Shown: piece after piece, positions 26,484 through 35,632 of the stretch
Layout: each line of letters opens with the position of its first letter
How positions within the stretch are numbered: the first letter of the stretch is position 1
Assembly: GCF_027924565.1 (NCBI RefSeq)
Contig: NZ_AP027041.1
Coordinates: 2,666,001-2,730,000 of the forward strand
DNA length: 64,000 nucleotides
Source: Lysobacter auxotrophicus
Lineage (GTDB): Bacteria > Pseudomonadota > Gammaproteobacteria > Xanthomonadales > Xanthomonadaceae
Reading direction: 5' to 3'
Notes under the pieces: generated by a model
The model's database searches: none
What the model saw: the letters and a program-made list of their open reading frames with translations, nothing else
What the model was told of the DNA's origin: nothing
Position numbers and translations under genes: made by a program

Positions 26484-27581
26484 ATGAAGATCACGCAGAT
26501 CCGGTTCGGCATGTTGCGCGTCCCGTTGAAGACGCCGTTCAAGACCGCGCTGCGCACGGTCGAGGCGATCGAGGACATCATCGTCTGCGTGCACACCGAT
26601 ACCGGCCACGTCGGTTACGGCGAAGCGCCCGCGACGGCGGTGATCACGGGCGACACGCACGGCTCGATCGTGGAAGCGATCAGCAAGTTCATCGCGCCGC
26701 GCCTGATCGGCCAGGACATCGCGAACCTCAACCGGATCACGCAGCTCATCCAGACCGCGCTGGAGAAGAACACCAGCGCAAAGGCCGCGGTGGAAATCGC
26801 CGTGTACGACCTCTTCGGCCAGCTGTACGGCGTGCCGCTGTACAAGATGCTCGGCGGTGGCGATCCGGTGATCACCACCGACATCACCATCAGCGTGGAT
26901 TACATCGAGAAGATGGTTGCCGACTCGCTCAGCGCCGTGGATCGCGGCTTCGAATCGCTGAAGATCAAGGTCGGCAAGGACATCGGCGTCGACATCGAAC
27001 GGGTCAAGGCGATCTACGCCGCCGTCGAAGGCCGCGCCCTGCTTCGCCTGGACGCCAACCAGGGCTGGACCGCGAAACAGGCGGTGCATGCGATCAACAT
27101 GCTGGAAGACGCCGGGGTGCGCCTCGAACTGGTCGAACAGCCGGTGAAGGCGCAGGACCTGGACGGCATGAAGTACGTCACCGAGCGCGTGCACACGCCG
27201 ATCATGGCCGACGAAAGCGTGTTCGGGCCGAAGGAAGTGATCGACCTGATCCGCATGCGCGCGGCCGACATCATCAACATCAAGCTGATGAAGACCGGCG
27301 GGTTGTCCAACGCGATCCGCATCGCCGACATCGCCGCGCTGTACGAGGTGGAATGCATGATCGGCTGCATGCTCGAAAGCAGCATCAGCGTCGCCGCGGC
27401 CGTGCACCTGGCCGTCGCGAAGTCCAACGCGATCACCAAGGTGGACCTGGACGGCCCGTCGCTCTCCGCGTTCAATCCGGTCGACGGCGGCGTACTCTTC
27501 AACGAGTCGGAGATCTCCGTGACCGATGCGCCGGGACTGGGCATCCGCGAGATCCGCGGGCTGGAACTTCTGCCAGACTGA
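26484..27581 (+). CDS. L-Ala-D/L-Glu dipeptide epimerase (enolase superfamily)
   Basis: 365 residues. The active-site residues align almost exactly with characterised L-Ala-D/L-Glu epimerases: K160-I-K162 in the LKIKVG motif, metal ligands D190 (DANQGW), E218 (EQP) and D243 (ADES), and K267 in NIKLMKTGG. The DLDGP stretch near residue 325 is the Asp-x-Asp that holds the dipeptide amino group. It turns L-Ala-D-Glu into L-Ala-L-Glu so that ordinary peptidases can use it; the homologues are E. coli YcjG and B. subtilis YkfB. Cytosolic. It sits 54 bp after the NlpC/P60 gene and 21 bp before the regulator. Confidence 0.95.
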   Translation: MKITQIRFGMLRVPLKTPFKTALRTVEAIEDIIVCVHTDTGHVGYGEAPATAVITGDTHGSIVEAISKFIAPRLIGQDIANLNRITQLIQTALEKNTSAKAAVEIAVYDLFGQLYGVPLYKMLGGGDPVITTDITISVDYIEKMVADSLSAVDRGFESLKIKVGKDIGVDIERVKAIYAAVEGRALLRLDANQGWTAKQAVHAINMLEDAGVRLELVEQPVKAQDLDGMKYVTERVHTPIMADESVFGPKEVIDLIRMRAADIINIKLMKTGGLSNAIRIADIAALYEVECMIGCMLESSISVAAAVHLAVAKSNAITKVDLDGPSLSAFNPVDGGVLFNESEISVTDAPGLGIREIRGLELLPD

Positions 27582-27602
27582 CGCGACGAACCGGGAGTCC
27601 GC

Positions 27603-28454
27603 ATGTCGCCGTTGCTGAAGATCCGCGCCGAGCGCGACCAGATGTCGGCGATCGAGCGCCGCATCGGCGACTTCCTGCTCGAAAACGCCCACCTGCTGCG
27701 CGACTACTCCTCGCAGCAGCTGGCGAACGCATTGGGAATCAGCCAGTCGAGCGTGGTGAAGTTCAGCCAGAAGCTCGGCTACAAGGGCTATCCGGACCTG
27801 AAGTACTCCATCGGCCAGGCCATCGCACGCGGCGACGGCGCGGACGATGGCGGCAACGGACGCGAGGCGCGCACCGACGATCCGCACGCCGCGCTCGCCG
27901 AGGACCTCTGGCACCTGAAGGCGCTGGCCGAAGCCGAAACGCGCCTGATCAATCCGCCCGAGAACATCGACGCCATCGCGCACGCCATCGCGCAAGCCGG
28001 GAAGGTGTTCATCATCGGGCTGGGCGAGGACGGCATCCCGGCGCGCGCATTCGCCACGCGGCTGTCGATGCTCGGCATCCTGACCGTCCACTACGTCGAC
28101 GCGATCCTGATGCAGGCCGGCGTTTCCAGCGCGGCGCCGGGCGACGTGCTGATGGTGTTTTCCGAGCACGGCCGCCAGCCGACCCTGTGCCAGATCAGCC
28201 ACCTCTTCCGGGAGCGCGTCGGCCGCGTGGTCACCGTCACGCGCCACACGCCGAATCCGCTGCGTGCGCATGCCGATGCGGCGCTGCTCGTGTCCGCGCA
28301 CGACGAACGCCGGCACATCGAGCCGCTGCTGTACCAGTCGGCGCTGCAGCACCTGCTCGACCTGATCTTCATCCTGTTGTGCGACGCCAGCGAGGAACGC
28401 CGGCTGCAGCTCGACTTCAACTTCGAGCGCATGCAGGACCTGCTCGACCACTGA
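27603..28454 (+). CDS. MurR/RpiR-family transcriptional regulator
   Basis: 283 residues. An N-terminal RpiR helix-turn-helix (about 10-75; SSQQLANALGISQSSVVKFSQKLGYKGYPDLK) is followed by a SIS sugar-binding domain (about 125-260; VFIIGLGEDG, MVFSEHGRQPTL). Relatives such as E. coli MurR repress murein-sugar genes and respond to phosphosugars. Located inside the plus-strand arm, 21 bp after the epimerase, it is the obvious candidate to control both arms through the dyad at 24816-24835. The effector is not deducible; the SIS domain suggests a phosphorylated sugar, which would be notable because no sugar-handling gene is in the locus. Confidence 0.93.
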   Translation: MSPLLKIRAERDQMSAIERRIGDFLLENAHLLRDYSSQQLANALGISQSSVVKFSQKLGYKGYPDLKYSIGQAIARGDGADDGGNGREARTDDPHAALAEDLWHLKALAEAETRLINPPENIDAIAHAIAQAGKVFIIGLGEDGIPARAFATRLSMLGILTVHYVDAILMQAGVSSAAPGDVLMVFSEHGRQPTLCQISHLFRERVGRVVTVTRHTPNPLRAHADAALLVSAHDERRHIEPLLYQSALQHLLDLIFILLCDASEERRLQLDFNFERMQDLLDH

Positions 28455-28466
28455 CCCGGGGTTTCC

Positions 28467-29252
28467 ATGCGTCCATTCGTTGCCCTCGTCCACGGGCTCA
28501 TCGTTGCATCGATCGTGACGCTCGCCGGTTGCACGGGCGTCGCGTCGAAATCCGCCGCGAAGACGCCGTGGAACGACGCGCGCCAGCTCGTCCTGGTTAC
28601 GACCTCCGACTGGAACGCCACGACCGGCACGCTGCGCCGCTATGAGCGCGAGGGGAGTGCGTGGCGCGAAGCGGGCTCGCCGACGCCGATCACCGTCGGC
28701 CGCAGCGGCTCGGCTTGGGGTATCGGGCTCCATCCGGCGCAACCGGACGGTCTGCAGAAGCAGGAAGGCGACGGCCGCGCGCCCGCCGGCGTGTTCCGCA
28801 TCGGCACCGCGTTCGGCTATGCGGACATCGCGGCGACCGGATGGCCTTACCAGGGCATGAGCGCATCGGACTGGTGCATCGACGTGCCGGCGTCCCCGCT
28901 CTACAACCGCATCGTCGATGCGAAAACGGTGGGCGATGCCGCCGTCGAAGGTTCGACAGAACCGATGCGCCGCGACCTGCACGCGAATGGCGACGTCCGC
29001 TACAAGCTGGGTTTCGTGATCGAACACAATCCGGGCAACCGCAGCGCAGCGGGCAGCTGCATCTTCGCGCACCTGTGGCGCGCGCCGGGCGAGCCGACCG
29101 CCGGCTGCACCGCGATGCCGGAACCGGCGATGCGCGAGCTGCTGGCCTGGCTGGACCCGCGCCGCAAGCCGGTGTTCGCGTTATTGCCCGATAACGAACT
29201 GGAACGACTGCACGCGGCGTGGGACCTTCCCGCACCAGCGCGCGCCCGCTGA
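28467..29252 (+). CDS. L,D-transpeptidase-fold (YkuD) lipoprotein
   Basis: 261 residues starting 12 bp after the regulator stop. Lipobox LAGC at about residue 22. The YkuD signature is seen as the His in IFAHLWRAP and the nucleophile in TAGCTAM (consensus H-x14-17-S/T-x-G-C), with DGRAPAGVFRIGTAFGY upstream as usual for the fold. The family includes L,D-transpeptidases and enzymes that act as carboxypeptidases or amidases, such as E. coli YafK/DpaA. In an operon devoted to murein peptides, a hydrolytic role on the diaminopimelate end of the peptide is attractive, but this is inference. Confidence 0.87.
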   Translation: MRPFVALVHGLIVASIVTLAGCTGVASKSAAKTPWNDARQLVLVTTSDWNATTGTLRRYEREGSAWREAGSPTPITVGRSGSAWGIGLHPAQPDGLQKQEGDGRAPAGVFRIGTAFGYADIAATGWPYQGMSASDWCIDVPASPLYNRIVDAKTVGDAAVEGSTEPMRRDLHANGDVRYKLGFVIEHNPGNRSAAGSCIFAHLWRAPGEPTAGCTAMPEPAMRELLAWLDPRRKPVFALLPDNELERLHAAWDLPAPARAR

Positions 29253-29331
29253 AAATGTCGCGCCCCCTGCCATCCTCCGCGCGGCTGCGCGAGGATGGCT
29301 TCATCGCACCGACCCGGACACCCGATCCCCG

Positions 29332-30591
29332 ATGTCGAACACCGCCCGCGTACTCCTTGGACTCTTCCTCGGCGCCATCATCGGCCTCGCGCTTGCGTGG
29401 CTCGATCCCGTGCTGGCCGGCCGGGTCGCCGACTTCGTCCAGCCGATCGGACGTCTCTGGCTCAACGCGCTGCAGATGACGGTGGTGCCGCTGGTCGCGG
29501 CGCTGGTGGTGATCGGCGTGAACAACGCCACCGACGCGGCCGCCTCCGGGCGCACCGCGCGCAAGGCGATCATCACCTTCGTGGTGATTCTGGCGGTGTG
29601 CGCCGCGTTCGCCGCGACGGTCGCGCCGATCCTCTTCTCGTTCGTCCCGCGCCAGGAAGGCCTGGCCGAATCGCTGCGCGCCGCCACCGCGGGCGCGGCG
29701 CAGTTGTCGTTGCCCAGCTCGCTCGCCGAGTGGTTCGCCGGGATCATTCCCGCCAACGCGTTGGCGGCTGCCGCGTCCAGCGCGATGCTGCCGCTGGTGG
29801 TGTTCGCACTGTTCTTCGGTTTCGGCCTGACGAAGATCGAGGCGGGCCGCCGTGCGCGCGTGCTCGAGCTGATCCAGGGCATCGCCGACGTGATGATCGT
29901 CATCGTGCACTGGGTGCTGTGGGTCGCACCGATCGGCGTGTTCGCGCTGGTGCTCGCCGTGTGCGCGCGCGTAGGCCACGGCATGATCGGCGCGTTCGGC
30001 TGGTACATCGCCATCCTGTGCACGATGTACCTGCTGGCGACCGCGCTGATGTACCCCATCGCGATCCTCGCCGGCGGCGAGCGCCTGCGTCGTTTCGCGG
30101 CGGCGATCGCACCCGCGCAGGTGGTGGCCGCCAGCACGCAGTCGTCGCTGGCCTCGCTCCCGGCGATGATCGAATCCTCGCGCCAGCGCCTCGGCCATCC
30201 GCTCAGCGTGACCTCGCTGGTGCTCCCGATGGCGGTGTCGCTGTTCCGCATCACCAGCCCGATCCAGTACCTGGGCGTCGCGGCATTCATCGCCTGGGCC
30301 TACGGCGTGGACCTCAGCGTGGCGCAGTGGGCCGCCGCTGCCGCACTGGCGGTGGTGATCAGCATGGGATCGGTCGGCCTGCCCGGCCAGGTCAGTTTCA
30401 TGGCGACCAACATGCCGGTGACCCAGGCCCTCGGCTTGCCGGTGGAGCCGCTCGGCCTGCTGCTGGCGCTGGACACGATTCCCGACGTCTTCGCGACGCT
30501 CGGCAACGTCACCGGCGATCTCACCGCGACCACCGTCGTGGCGAAGGGGCAACACGATCCGGTCAATCCGGATCTGGGCGAAGGCGGCTGA
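29332..30591 (+). CDS. Dicarboxylate/amino acid:cation symporter (DAACS family, GltP-like)
   Basis: 419 residues with eight or so membrane segments and two re-entrant loops. Family marks: the serine-rich hairpin STQSSLASLPAM at about residue 265 and, near the C-terminus, DTIPDVFATLGNVTGDLTATTVV, which holds the substrate-binding Asp/Asn positions. These transporters bring glutamate, aspartate or C4-dicarboxylates into the cytosol with Na+ or H+. It closes the plus-strand arm. The position normally Arg in glutamate and aspartate carriers, just after the Asp-Thr pair, appears changed here, so a different amino acid or a dipeptide substrate is possible. Product specificity is inferred. Confidence 0.9.
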   Translation: MSNTARVLLGLFLGAIIGLALAWLDPVLAGRVADFVQPIGRLWLNALQMTVVPLVAALVVIGVNNATDAAASGRTARKAIITFVVILAVCAAFAATVAPILFSFVPRQEGLAESLRAATAGAAQLSLPSSLAEWFAGIIPANALAAAASSAMLPLVVFALFFGFGLTKIEAGRRARVLELIQGIADVMIVIVHWVLWVAPIGVFALVLAVCARVGHGMIGAFGWYIAILCTMYLLATALMYPIAILAGGERLRRFAAAIAPAQVVAASTQSSLASLPAMIESSRQRLGHPLSVTSLVLPMAVSLFRITSPIQYLGVAAFIAWAYGVDLSVAQWAAAAALAVVISMGSVGLPGQVSFMATNMPVTQALGLPVEPLGLLLALDTIPDVFATLGNVTGDLTATTVVAKGQHDPVNPDLGEGG

Positions 30592-30769
30592 AGCCCCGGT
30601 TCACGTCGAGTCCCGTTTGGTGCGCCCCATTCGCGTGCCCCATTGCGCGTGGCGCGCTGCCGGCGGGCAATTTGTGGTCGCCTACACCGATTCGCCGGGT
30701 TTTCCGACGCGGGATCGGCCGCCTTCCCGGCCCGATCCGCACGCGTTCATGCGAAAATGCCGACCTCAT

Positions 30770-30846
30770 GGCCCCGTAGCTCAGCTGGATAGAGCGGTCC
30801 CCTCCTAAGGGACAGGTCGCACGTTCGAATCGTGTCGGGGCCGCCA
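30770..30846 (+). tRNA. tRNA-Arg, anticodon CCT
   Basis: 77 bases; acceptor stem GGCCCCG/CGGGGCC, anticodon stem GTCCC/GGGAC around CTCCTAA, so anticodon CCT for AGG codons. T-loop TTCGAAT; the discriminator G and CCA are encoded. A 7-bp hairpin GGGAAGC-GGAA-GCTTCCC lies downstream at about 30876. Confidence 0.96.
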
Positions 30847-30946
30847 TGAAGCAGGGCCGCGCGCCGCGGATCGGGAAGCGGAAGCTTCCCCGTCCACGAC
30901 CGCGTTCGTCGTCCTCTCCCTCGTTTCCCGCAATAACGGAGCTGCC

Positions 30947-32479
30947 ATGACCCACCCCGTCCTCACCGCCCTCGGCCTGAACGATGCCGAATCCGGCACC
31001 TACCTCGGCAATGGCGAGTGGTCCGGCACCCGCGACGCGGGCGTGCTCGAGTCGGTGAACCCGACCAACGGTGAGGTGCTGGCGAAGGTCCACGCGTCCT
31101 CGCAGTCCGACTACGAGACCATCGTCGAGCGCGCGCAGGCGGCCTTCAAGGTGTGGCGCACGACGCCGGCGCCGCGCCGCGGCGAGGCGATCCGCCTGTG
31201 CGCCGACGCGCTGCGCACGCACAAGGACGCGCTGGGTTCGCTGGTCGCGCTGGAAATGGGCAAGTCCAAGCCCGAAGGCGATGGCGAAGTCCAGGAGATG
31301 ATCGACATCGGCGACTTCGCCGTCGGTCTGTCGCGCCAGCTGTACGGCCTGACGATGCACTCGGAGCGTCCGGGCCACCGCATGTACGAGCAGTGGCATC
31401 CGCTCGGCCTGGTCGGCGTGATCTCGGCATTCAACTTCCCGGTCGCGGTGTGGGCGTGGAACTCGTTCATCGCGGCGATCTGCGGCGACATCACCATCTG
31501 GAAGCCGTCGCCGAAGACGCCGTTGTCGGCCATCGCCTCGATGAAGATCTGCAACGACGCGCTGAAGGCCGGCGGGTTCCCGGACATCTTCTTCCTGTTC
31601 AACGATGCGGGCACCGAGCTCGCCTCCAGCTTCGTCGACGACAAGCGCATCCCGCTGATCAGCTTCACCGGTTCGACCAAGGTCGGCCGCATCGTCGGCG
31701 AGCGCGTCGCGCGCCGCATGGGCCGCTCGCTGCTCGAACTGGGCGGCAACAACGCGATCATCGTCGACCCTACGGCCGACCTGAAGCTCGCGATCCCCGC
31801 CATCGCCTTCGGCGCCGTGGGCACCGCCGGCCAGCGCTGCACCACCACGCGCCGCCTGTTCGTGCACGAGTCCATCTACGACGACGTCCTCGCCAAGCTG
31901 GTCACCGCCTACAAGCAGGTGGAAAAGAAGATCGGCGACCCGACGGATCCCGCGAACCTCATGGGCCCGCTCAACAGCCGCGACGCGGTGCAGGCGTACC
32001 TGGACGCGATCGAGCAGGCCAAGGCGGCCGGCGGCAAGGTCGAAACCGGCGGCGCGGCCATCGAGCGCGCCGGCAACTTCGTGCTGCCGACCATCGTGAC
32101 GGGTCTGTCGAACGATGCGGACATCGTCCAGCACGAGACGTTCGCGCCGATCCTGTACGTCATGAAGTACCGCGACCTGGCCGATGCGATCCACATGCAG
32201 AACGACGTGCCGCAGGGCCTGTCGTCGGCGATTTTCACGCAGAACCTGAAGGCGGCCGAGGCGTTCCTGTCGGCGGCGGGTTCGGACTGCGGCATCGCGA
32301 ACGTCAACATCGGCACCAGCGGCGCCGAGATTGGTGGTGCATTCGGCGGCGAGAAGGAAACCGGCGGCGGCCGCGAATCGGGTTCGGACGCGTGGCGCGC
32401 CTACATGCGCCGCCAGACCAACACGATCAACTACTCCGACGCGTTGCCGCTGGCGCAGGGCATCAAGTTCGACCTTTGA
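30947..32479 (+). CDS. amaB: ALDH7-type aldehyde dehydrogenase (L-aminoadipate-semialdehyde dehydrogenase, AmaB-like)
   Basis: 510 residues. Motifs: [12 protein letters not shown] and the [10 protein letters not shown] cofactor segment, FTGSTKVGR, the ELGGNN glutamate, the catalytic Cys in [10 protein letters not shown], and [16 protein letters not shown] near the end, which is typical of the antiquitin/ALDH7 group. Members oxidise alpha-aminoadipate semialdehyde in lysine breakdown. It starts 100 bp after tRNA-Arg and about 350 bp beyond the symporter gene. If the nearby lysA makes lysine from murein diaminopimelate, this enzyme could serve the next catabolic steps; that link is inference. 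Betaine or other aldehyde substrates cannot be excluded. Confidence 0.85.
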   Translation: MTHPVLTALGLNDAESGTYLGNGEWSGTRDAGVLESVNPTNGEVLAKVHASSQSDYETIVERAQAAFKVWRTTPAPRRGEAIRLCADALRTHKDALGSLVALEMGKSKPEGDGEVQEMIDIGDFAVGLSRQLYGLTMHSERPGHRMYEQWHPLGLVGVISAFNFPVAVWAWNSFIAAICGDITIWKPSPKTPLSAIASMKICNDALKAGGFPDIFFLFNDAGTELASSFVDDKRIPLISFTGSTKVGRIVGERVARRMGRSLLELGGNNAIIVDPTADLKLAIPAIAFGAVGTAGQRCTTTRRLFVHESIYDDVLAKLVTAYKQVEKKIGDPTDPANLMGPLNSRDAVQAYLDAIEQAKAAGGKVETGGAAIERAGNFVLPTIVTGLSNDADIVQHETFAPILYVMKYRDLADAIHMQNDVPQGLSSAIFTQNLKAAEAFLSAAGSDCGIANVNIGTSGAEIGGAFGGEKETGGGRESGSDAWRAYMRRQTNTINYSDALPLAQGIKFDL

Positions 32480-32485
32480 GCGAGG

Positions 32486-32577
32486 AACGAGCGATGAGGA
32501 ACGGGAAAAACGCCGCGATGCGGATCCGTCGTCCGGACACTCGTTTCCCGTTCCCCTCCACTCGTTTCCCGCACTGA
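32486..32577. repeat. Intergenic inverted repeats of the CGTTTCCCG type
   Basis: The 101-bp gap between amaB and pyrD has GAGGAACG-type sequence on the left and two copies of ACTCGTTTCCCG on the right, so it can fold on itself. Related sequence lies before amaB (about 30922) and between recO and era (about 62758-62838). No coding signal is seen. Confidence 0.55.
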
Positions 32578-32580
32578 CCC

Positions 32581-33639
32581 ATGTACGGACTCGCCCGCCC
32601 CTTCCTGTTTGGCCTGGACGCCGAAGCCGCACACGGCGCCGCGCTCAATGCGCTGGAAGTGGCGTATCGCACCGGCGCGGGCGCGCTGCTCTCGCGGCGC
32701 CCGACGCCGCTGCCGACGCGTGCGTTCGGCCTGACCTTCCCTAATCCGGTCGGGCTGGCCGCGGGCCTGGACAAGAACGGCGCGCACATCGATGCCCTGA
32801 TGGCGCTGGGCTTCGGGTTCGTGGAGATCGGCACCGTCACGCCACGCGCGCAGGAAGGCAATCCGAAGCCGCGCATGTTCCGCCTGCCGGAGCACAACGC
32901 GGTGATCAACCGCCTGGGCTTCAACAACGGCGGCGTCGACGCGCTGGTGCGCAACGTCGAGCGGGCCAGGCGCCGCCACGGCCTGCTCGGCATCAACATC
33001 GGCAAGAACAAGGACACGCCGAACGACTCCGCGGAGAACGACTACCTCTTCTGCCTGGAGCGCGTGTACGCGCTGGCCGACTACGTGACGGTCAACATCT
33101 CCTCGCCCAACACCGCGGGCCTGCGCGAACTGCAGGAAGAACAGGCGCTGCGCAGGCTCGTCGGCACGTTGCGCGATGCGCAGGAGCGACTGGCGGGCGT
33201 GCACGGACGGCGGGTCCCGATGCTGGTGAAGATCGCGCCGGACCTGACCGACAACGATGTCGAGGCGGCCGCGCGCGTGCTCGGCGACCTGCACGTGGAT
33301 GGCGTCATCGCCACCAACACCACGATCTCGCGCGTGGGCATCGAAGGCTCGCCGTTCGCGAACGAAGCCGGCGGCCTGTCGGGCAAGCCGTTGCTGGGCC
33401 AGGCCACCGCCGTGCTGCGCATGATGCGCACGCGCCTGCCCGAATCGATCCCGATGATCGGCGTGGGCGGCATCCTCTCCGGCGCGGACGCCGCGGCGAA
33501 GATGGCGGCCGGCGCGACGCTGGTGCAGTGCTACACCGGCCTGGTCTATCGCGGTCCGGCGCTGATCAAGGAATGCGTGGAAGCCATGCGTCGCCGCAAG
33601 GAAGCCCCGAGTCGCGGCAACATGCCGCCGATCGTCTGA
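32581..33639 (+). CDS. pyrD: Dihydroorotate dehydrogenase (quinone)
   Basis: 352 residues, class 2 enzyme of pyrimidine synthesis, attached to the inner membrane by its N-terminal helices ([15 protein letters not shown]). Signature segments include [44 protein letters not shown], the catalytic Ser region [27 protein letters not shown] and the FMN-phosphate site GVGGILSG. It is followed by murB 19 bp downstream, then a transporter gene, probably one transcript. Confidence 0.97.
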   Translation: MYGLARPFLFGLDAEAAHGAALNALEVAYRTGAGALLSRRPTPLPTRAFGLTFPNPVGLAAGLDKNGAHIDALMALGFGFVEIGTVTPRAQEGNPKPRMFRLPEHNAVINRLGFNNGGVDALVRNVERARRRHGLLGINIGKNKDTPNDSAENDYLFCLERVYALADYVTVNISSPNTAGLRELQEEQALRRLVGTLRDAQERLAGVHGRRVPMLVKIAPDLTDNDVEAAARVLGDLHVDGVIATNTTISRVGIEGSPFANEAGGLSGKPLLGQATAVLRMMRTRLPESIPMIGVGGILSGADAAAKMAAGATLVQCYTGLVYRGPALIKECVEAMRRRKEAPSRGNMPPIV

Positions 33640-33658
33640 GTCGCAAGCGCACGTTCCC

Positions 33659-34699
33659 ATGACCGACTCCATCCGCGTCCTGCACGACGCGCCGCTGAAA
33701 TCCCGCAACACGTTCGGTGTCGCCGCGATCGCGCCGGTGCTGGCGGAAGTCGCCGACGCAAGCGCCCTCCCCGATCTGTTCACGCGCCAGGACTTCGCCG
33801 CGCGCGCGCCGCTCGTGCTCGGCGGCGGCAGCAACCTGCTGTTCGCGGGGAATCCCGACGTCCCGCTGCTCGCTTTGACCGGGCAGGACGTGCGGGTGGT
33901 TCGCGACGAGGGCGACATCGCCATCGTGCGCGCCGACGCCGGCGTCCCATGGCACGGGTTCGTGATGCGCATGCTCGACGAAGGCTTCGCCGGCCTGGAA
34001 AACCTCGCGCTGATTCCCGGCACTGTGGGCGCCGCACCGATCCAGAACATCGGCGCCTATGGCGTCGAAGTGCGCGAGTTCATCCACGCCGTCGAGAGCT
34101 TCGAGCCCGCCACCGGCCGGATCCACCGCTTCGACGCGGCGCAGTGTGCGTTCGCCTACCGCGACAGCGTGTTCAAGCACGAGCCGGACCGCTACATCGT
34201 CACCGCCGTGGAGTTCGCCCTGCCGCGCACGCCAGCCCTCAAGCTCGACTACGCAGGCATCGGCGACGAACTCATCGCCATGGGCATCGCCGCGCCCTCG
34301 GCGCGCGAGGTGGCGCAGGCGGTCATCGCGATCCGCCGCCGCAAGCTGCCGGACCCTGCCGTGCTCGGCAATGCGGGTAGCTTCTTCAAGAACCCCATCG
34401 TGCCGCTCGCGCAGGCGCAAGCGCTGCAGGCCGAACATCCGGGCATGCCGGTGTTCCGCGGAAACGGGCCCGAATCGCGCAAGCTCTCGGCCGCATGGTT
34501 CATCGACGCCGCCGGCTGGAAGGGCCATCGCGATGGCGATGCCGGCGTGGCCCCCAGCCACGCGCTGGTGCTGGTGAACCACGGCGCTGCGAGCGGCGTG
34601 GAGCTGCTCACGCTGGCTCGACGCATCGCCGACTCGGTACGCACGCGCTTTGCGGTATCCATCGAACCCGAACCGCGCATCGTCGGCGCGAGCTGGTAA
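33659..34699 (+). CDS. murB: UDP-N-acetylenolpyruvoylglucosamine reductase
   Basis: 346 residues, type I MurB, the FAD enzyme that completes UDP-MurNAc in peptidoglycan synthesis. N-terminal KSRNTFGV, the FAD loop VLGGGSNLLF, IPGTVGAAPIQNIGAYGVE, the YRDSVFK segment and the GNAGSFFKNP motif with the catalytic Ser are all present. The C-terminal HALVLVNHG segment matches the third domain. It lies 19 bp after pyrD and 12 bp before the EamA gene. Confidence 0.97.
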   Translation: MTDSIRVLHDAPLKSRNTFGVAAIAPVLAEVADASALPDLFTRQDFAARAPLVLGGGSNLLFAGNPDVPLLALTGQDVRVVRDEGDIAIVRADAGVPWHGFVMRMLDEGFAGLENLALIPGTVGAAPIQNIGAYGVEVREFIHAVESFEPATGRIHRFDAAQCAFAYRDSVFKHEPDRYIVTAVEFALPRTPALKLDYAGIGDELIAMGIAAPSAREVAQAVIAIRRRKLPDPAVLGNAGSFFKNPIVPLAQAQALQAEHPGMPVFRGNGPESRKLSAAWFIDAAGWKGHRDGDAGVAPSHALVLVNHGAASGVELLTLARRIADSVRTRFAVSIEPEPRIVGASW

Positions 34700-34711
34700 A
34701 GGAGTTCCACG

Positions 34712-35623
34712 GTGAGCGAAGCCCTGCCCCATCCGCTTCGCGCCGCGGGATTCATGCTCGCCAGCACCTTGTGCTTCGGCGTGATGGCGATCGCGATCCG
34801 CCTTGCCTCGCAGTCCTTGAATACGGTGGAAATCGCGTTCTTCCGCAACTTCTTCGGCCTGATGACCGTGCTGCCGCTGGTGATGCGCATGGACCCGGCC
34901 TCCCTGCGCACCAAGCAGCTTCCGCGCTATTTCGTCCGCTGCGTCATCGGCATCTTCTCGATGCTGTGCGGCTTCTGGGCCATCGGCCACCTGCCGCTGG
35001 CGCAGGCGATCTCGCTGTCGTATTCCTCGCCCGTGTTCGTGACGATCCTCGCCGCGGTCATGCTGGGCGAAACCGTGCGCGGCCGACGCTGGGCCGCGGT
35101 CGCGGCGGGCTTCGTCGGCGTCCTCGTGATCGTGCGGCCGTTCTCGCATGAATTCACCGGCGGCACGCTCATCGCCCTGCTCGCCGCAGTACTGAGCGCG
35201 GTGGTCGCGATCCAGATCAAGCAGCTGGCGCGCGTGGATGCGGCCAACACCATCGTGCTCTACACGTACCTGTTCTGGGTGCCGATCTCGCTGGTGCCGG
35301 CGCTGTTCGTGTGGGAGTGGCCGCAGGGCATCGTCTGGCTGTGGGTGATCGGCGCGGGGCTGTTCGGGACGGGCGGCCAGGTGCTGTGGACGCACGCGCT
35401 CAAGCTGGGCGAAGTCTCCGCGTTGACGCCCATCAGCTTCATCCAGTTGCCGCTCGTGGCGCTGGTGGGCTGGCTCTGGTTCAACGAATCGGTCGACGTG
35501 TACACGTGGATCGGCGCCGGCATCATCCTCGCCGCCAACGCCTACATCGCGCACCGCGAGGCGGTGCTGCTGCGCAGGCACGCTACGACCGCACCGGTCG
35601 AAGCGGCCAAGCCGGGCGAGTAG
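34712..35623 (+). CDS. EamA-type (DMT superfamily) transporter
   Basis: 303 residues with about ten hydrophobic helices forming two EamA repeats (about 10-145 and 155-290). Features include FFRNFFGLMTVLPL, the LAQAISLSYSSPVFVTILAAVMLGE end of the first repeat and LGEVSALTPISFIQLPLVALVGW in the second. Start is GTG at 34712 with AAAGGAG seven bases upstream. It is the third gene after pyrD and murB and is convergent with the PAP2 gene, nine bases apart. Exports or imports a small metabolite that cannot be named from sequence. Confidence 0.9.
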   Translation: MSEALPHPLRAAGFMLASTLCFGVMAIAIRLASQSLNTVEIAFFRNFFGLMTVLPLVMRMDPASLRTKQLPRYFVRCVIGIFSMLCGFWAIGHLPLAQAISLSYSSPVFVTILAAVMLGETVRGRRWAAVAAGFVGVLVIVRPFSHEFTGGTLIALLAAVLSAVVAIQIKQLARVDAANTIVLYTYLFWVPISLVPALFVWEWPQGIVWLWVIGAGLFGTGGQVLWTHALKLGEVSALTPISFIQLPLVALVGWLWFNESVDVYTWIGAGIILAANAYIAHREAVLLRRHATTAPVEAAKPGE

Positions 35624-35632
35624 ACGACGGCG

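Noticed and set aside
26364-29072. A 902-codon minus-strand open frame across the epimerase, regulator and YkuD genes
   Set aside because: Would overlap three genes with exact active-site motifs and has none itself.
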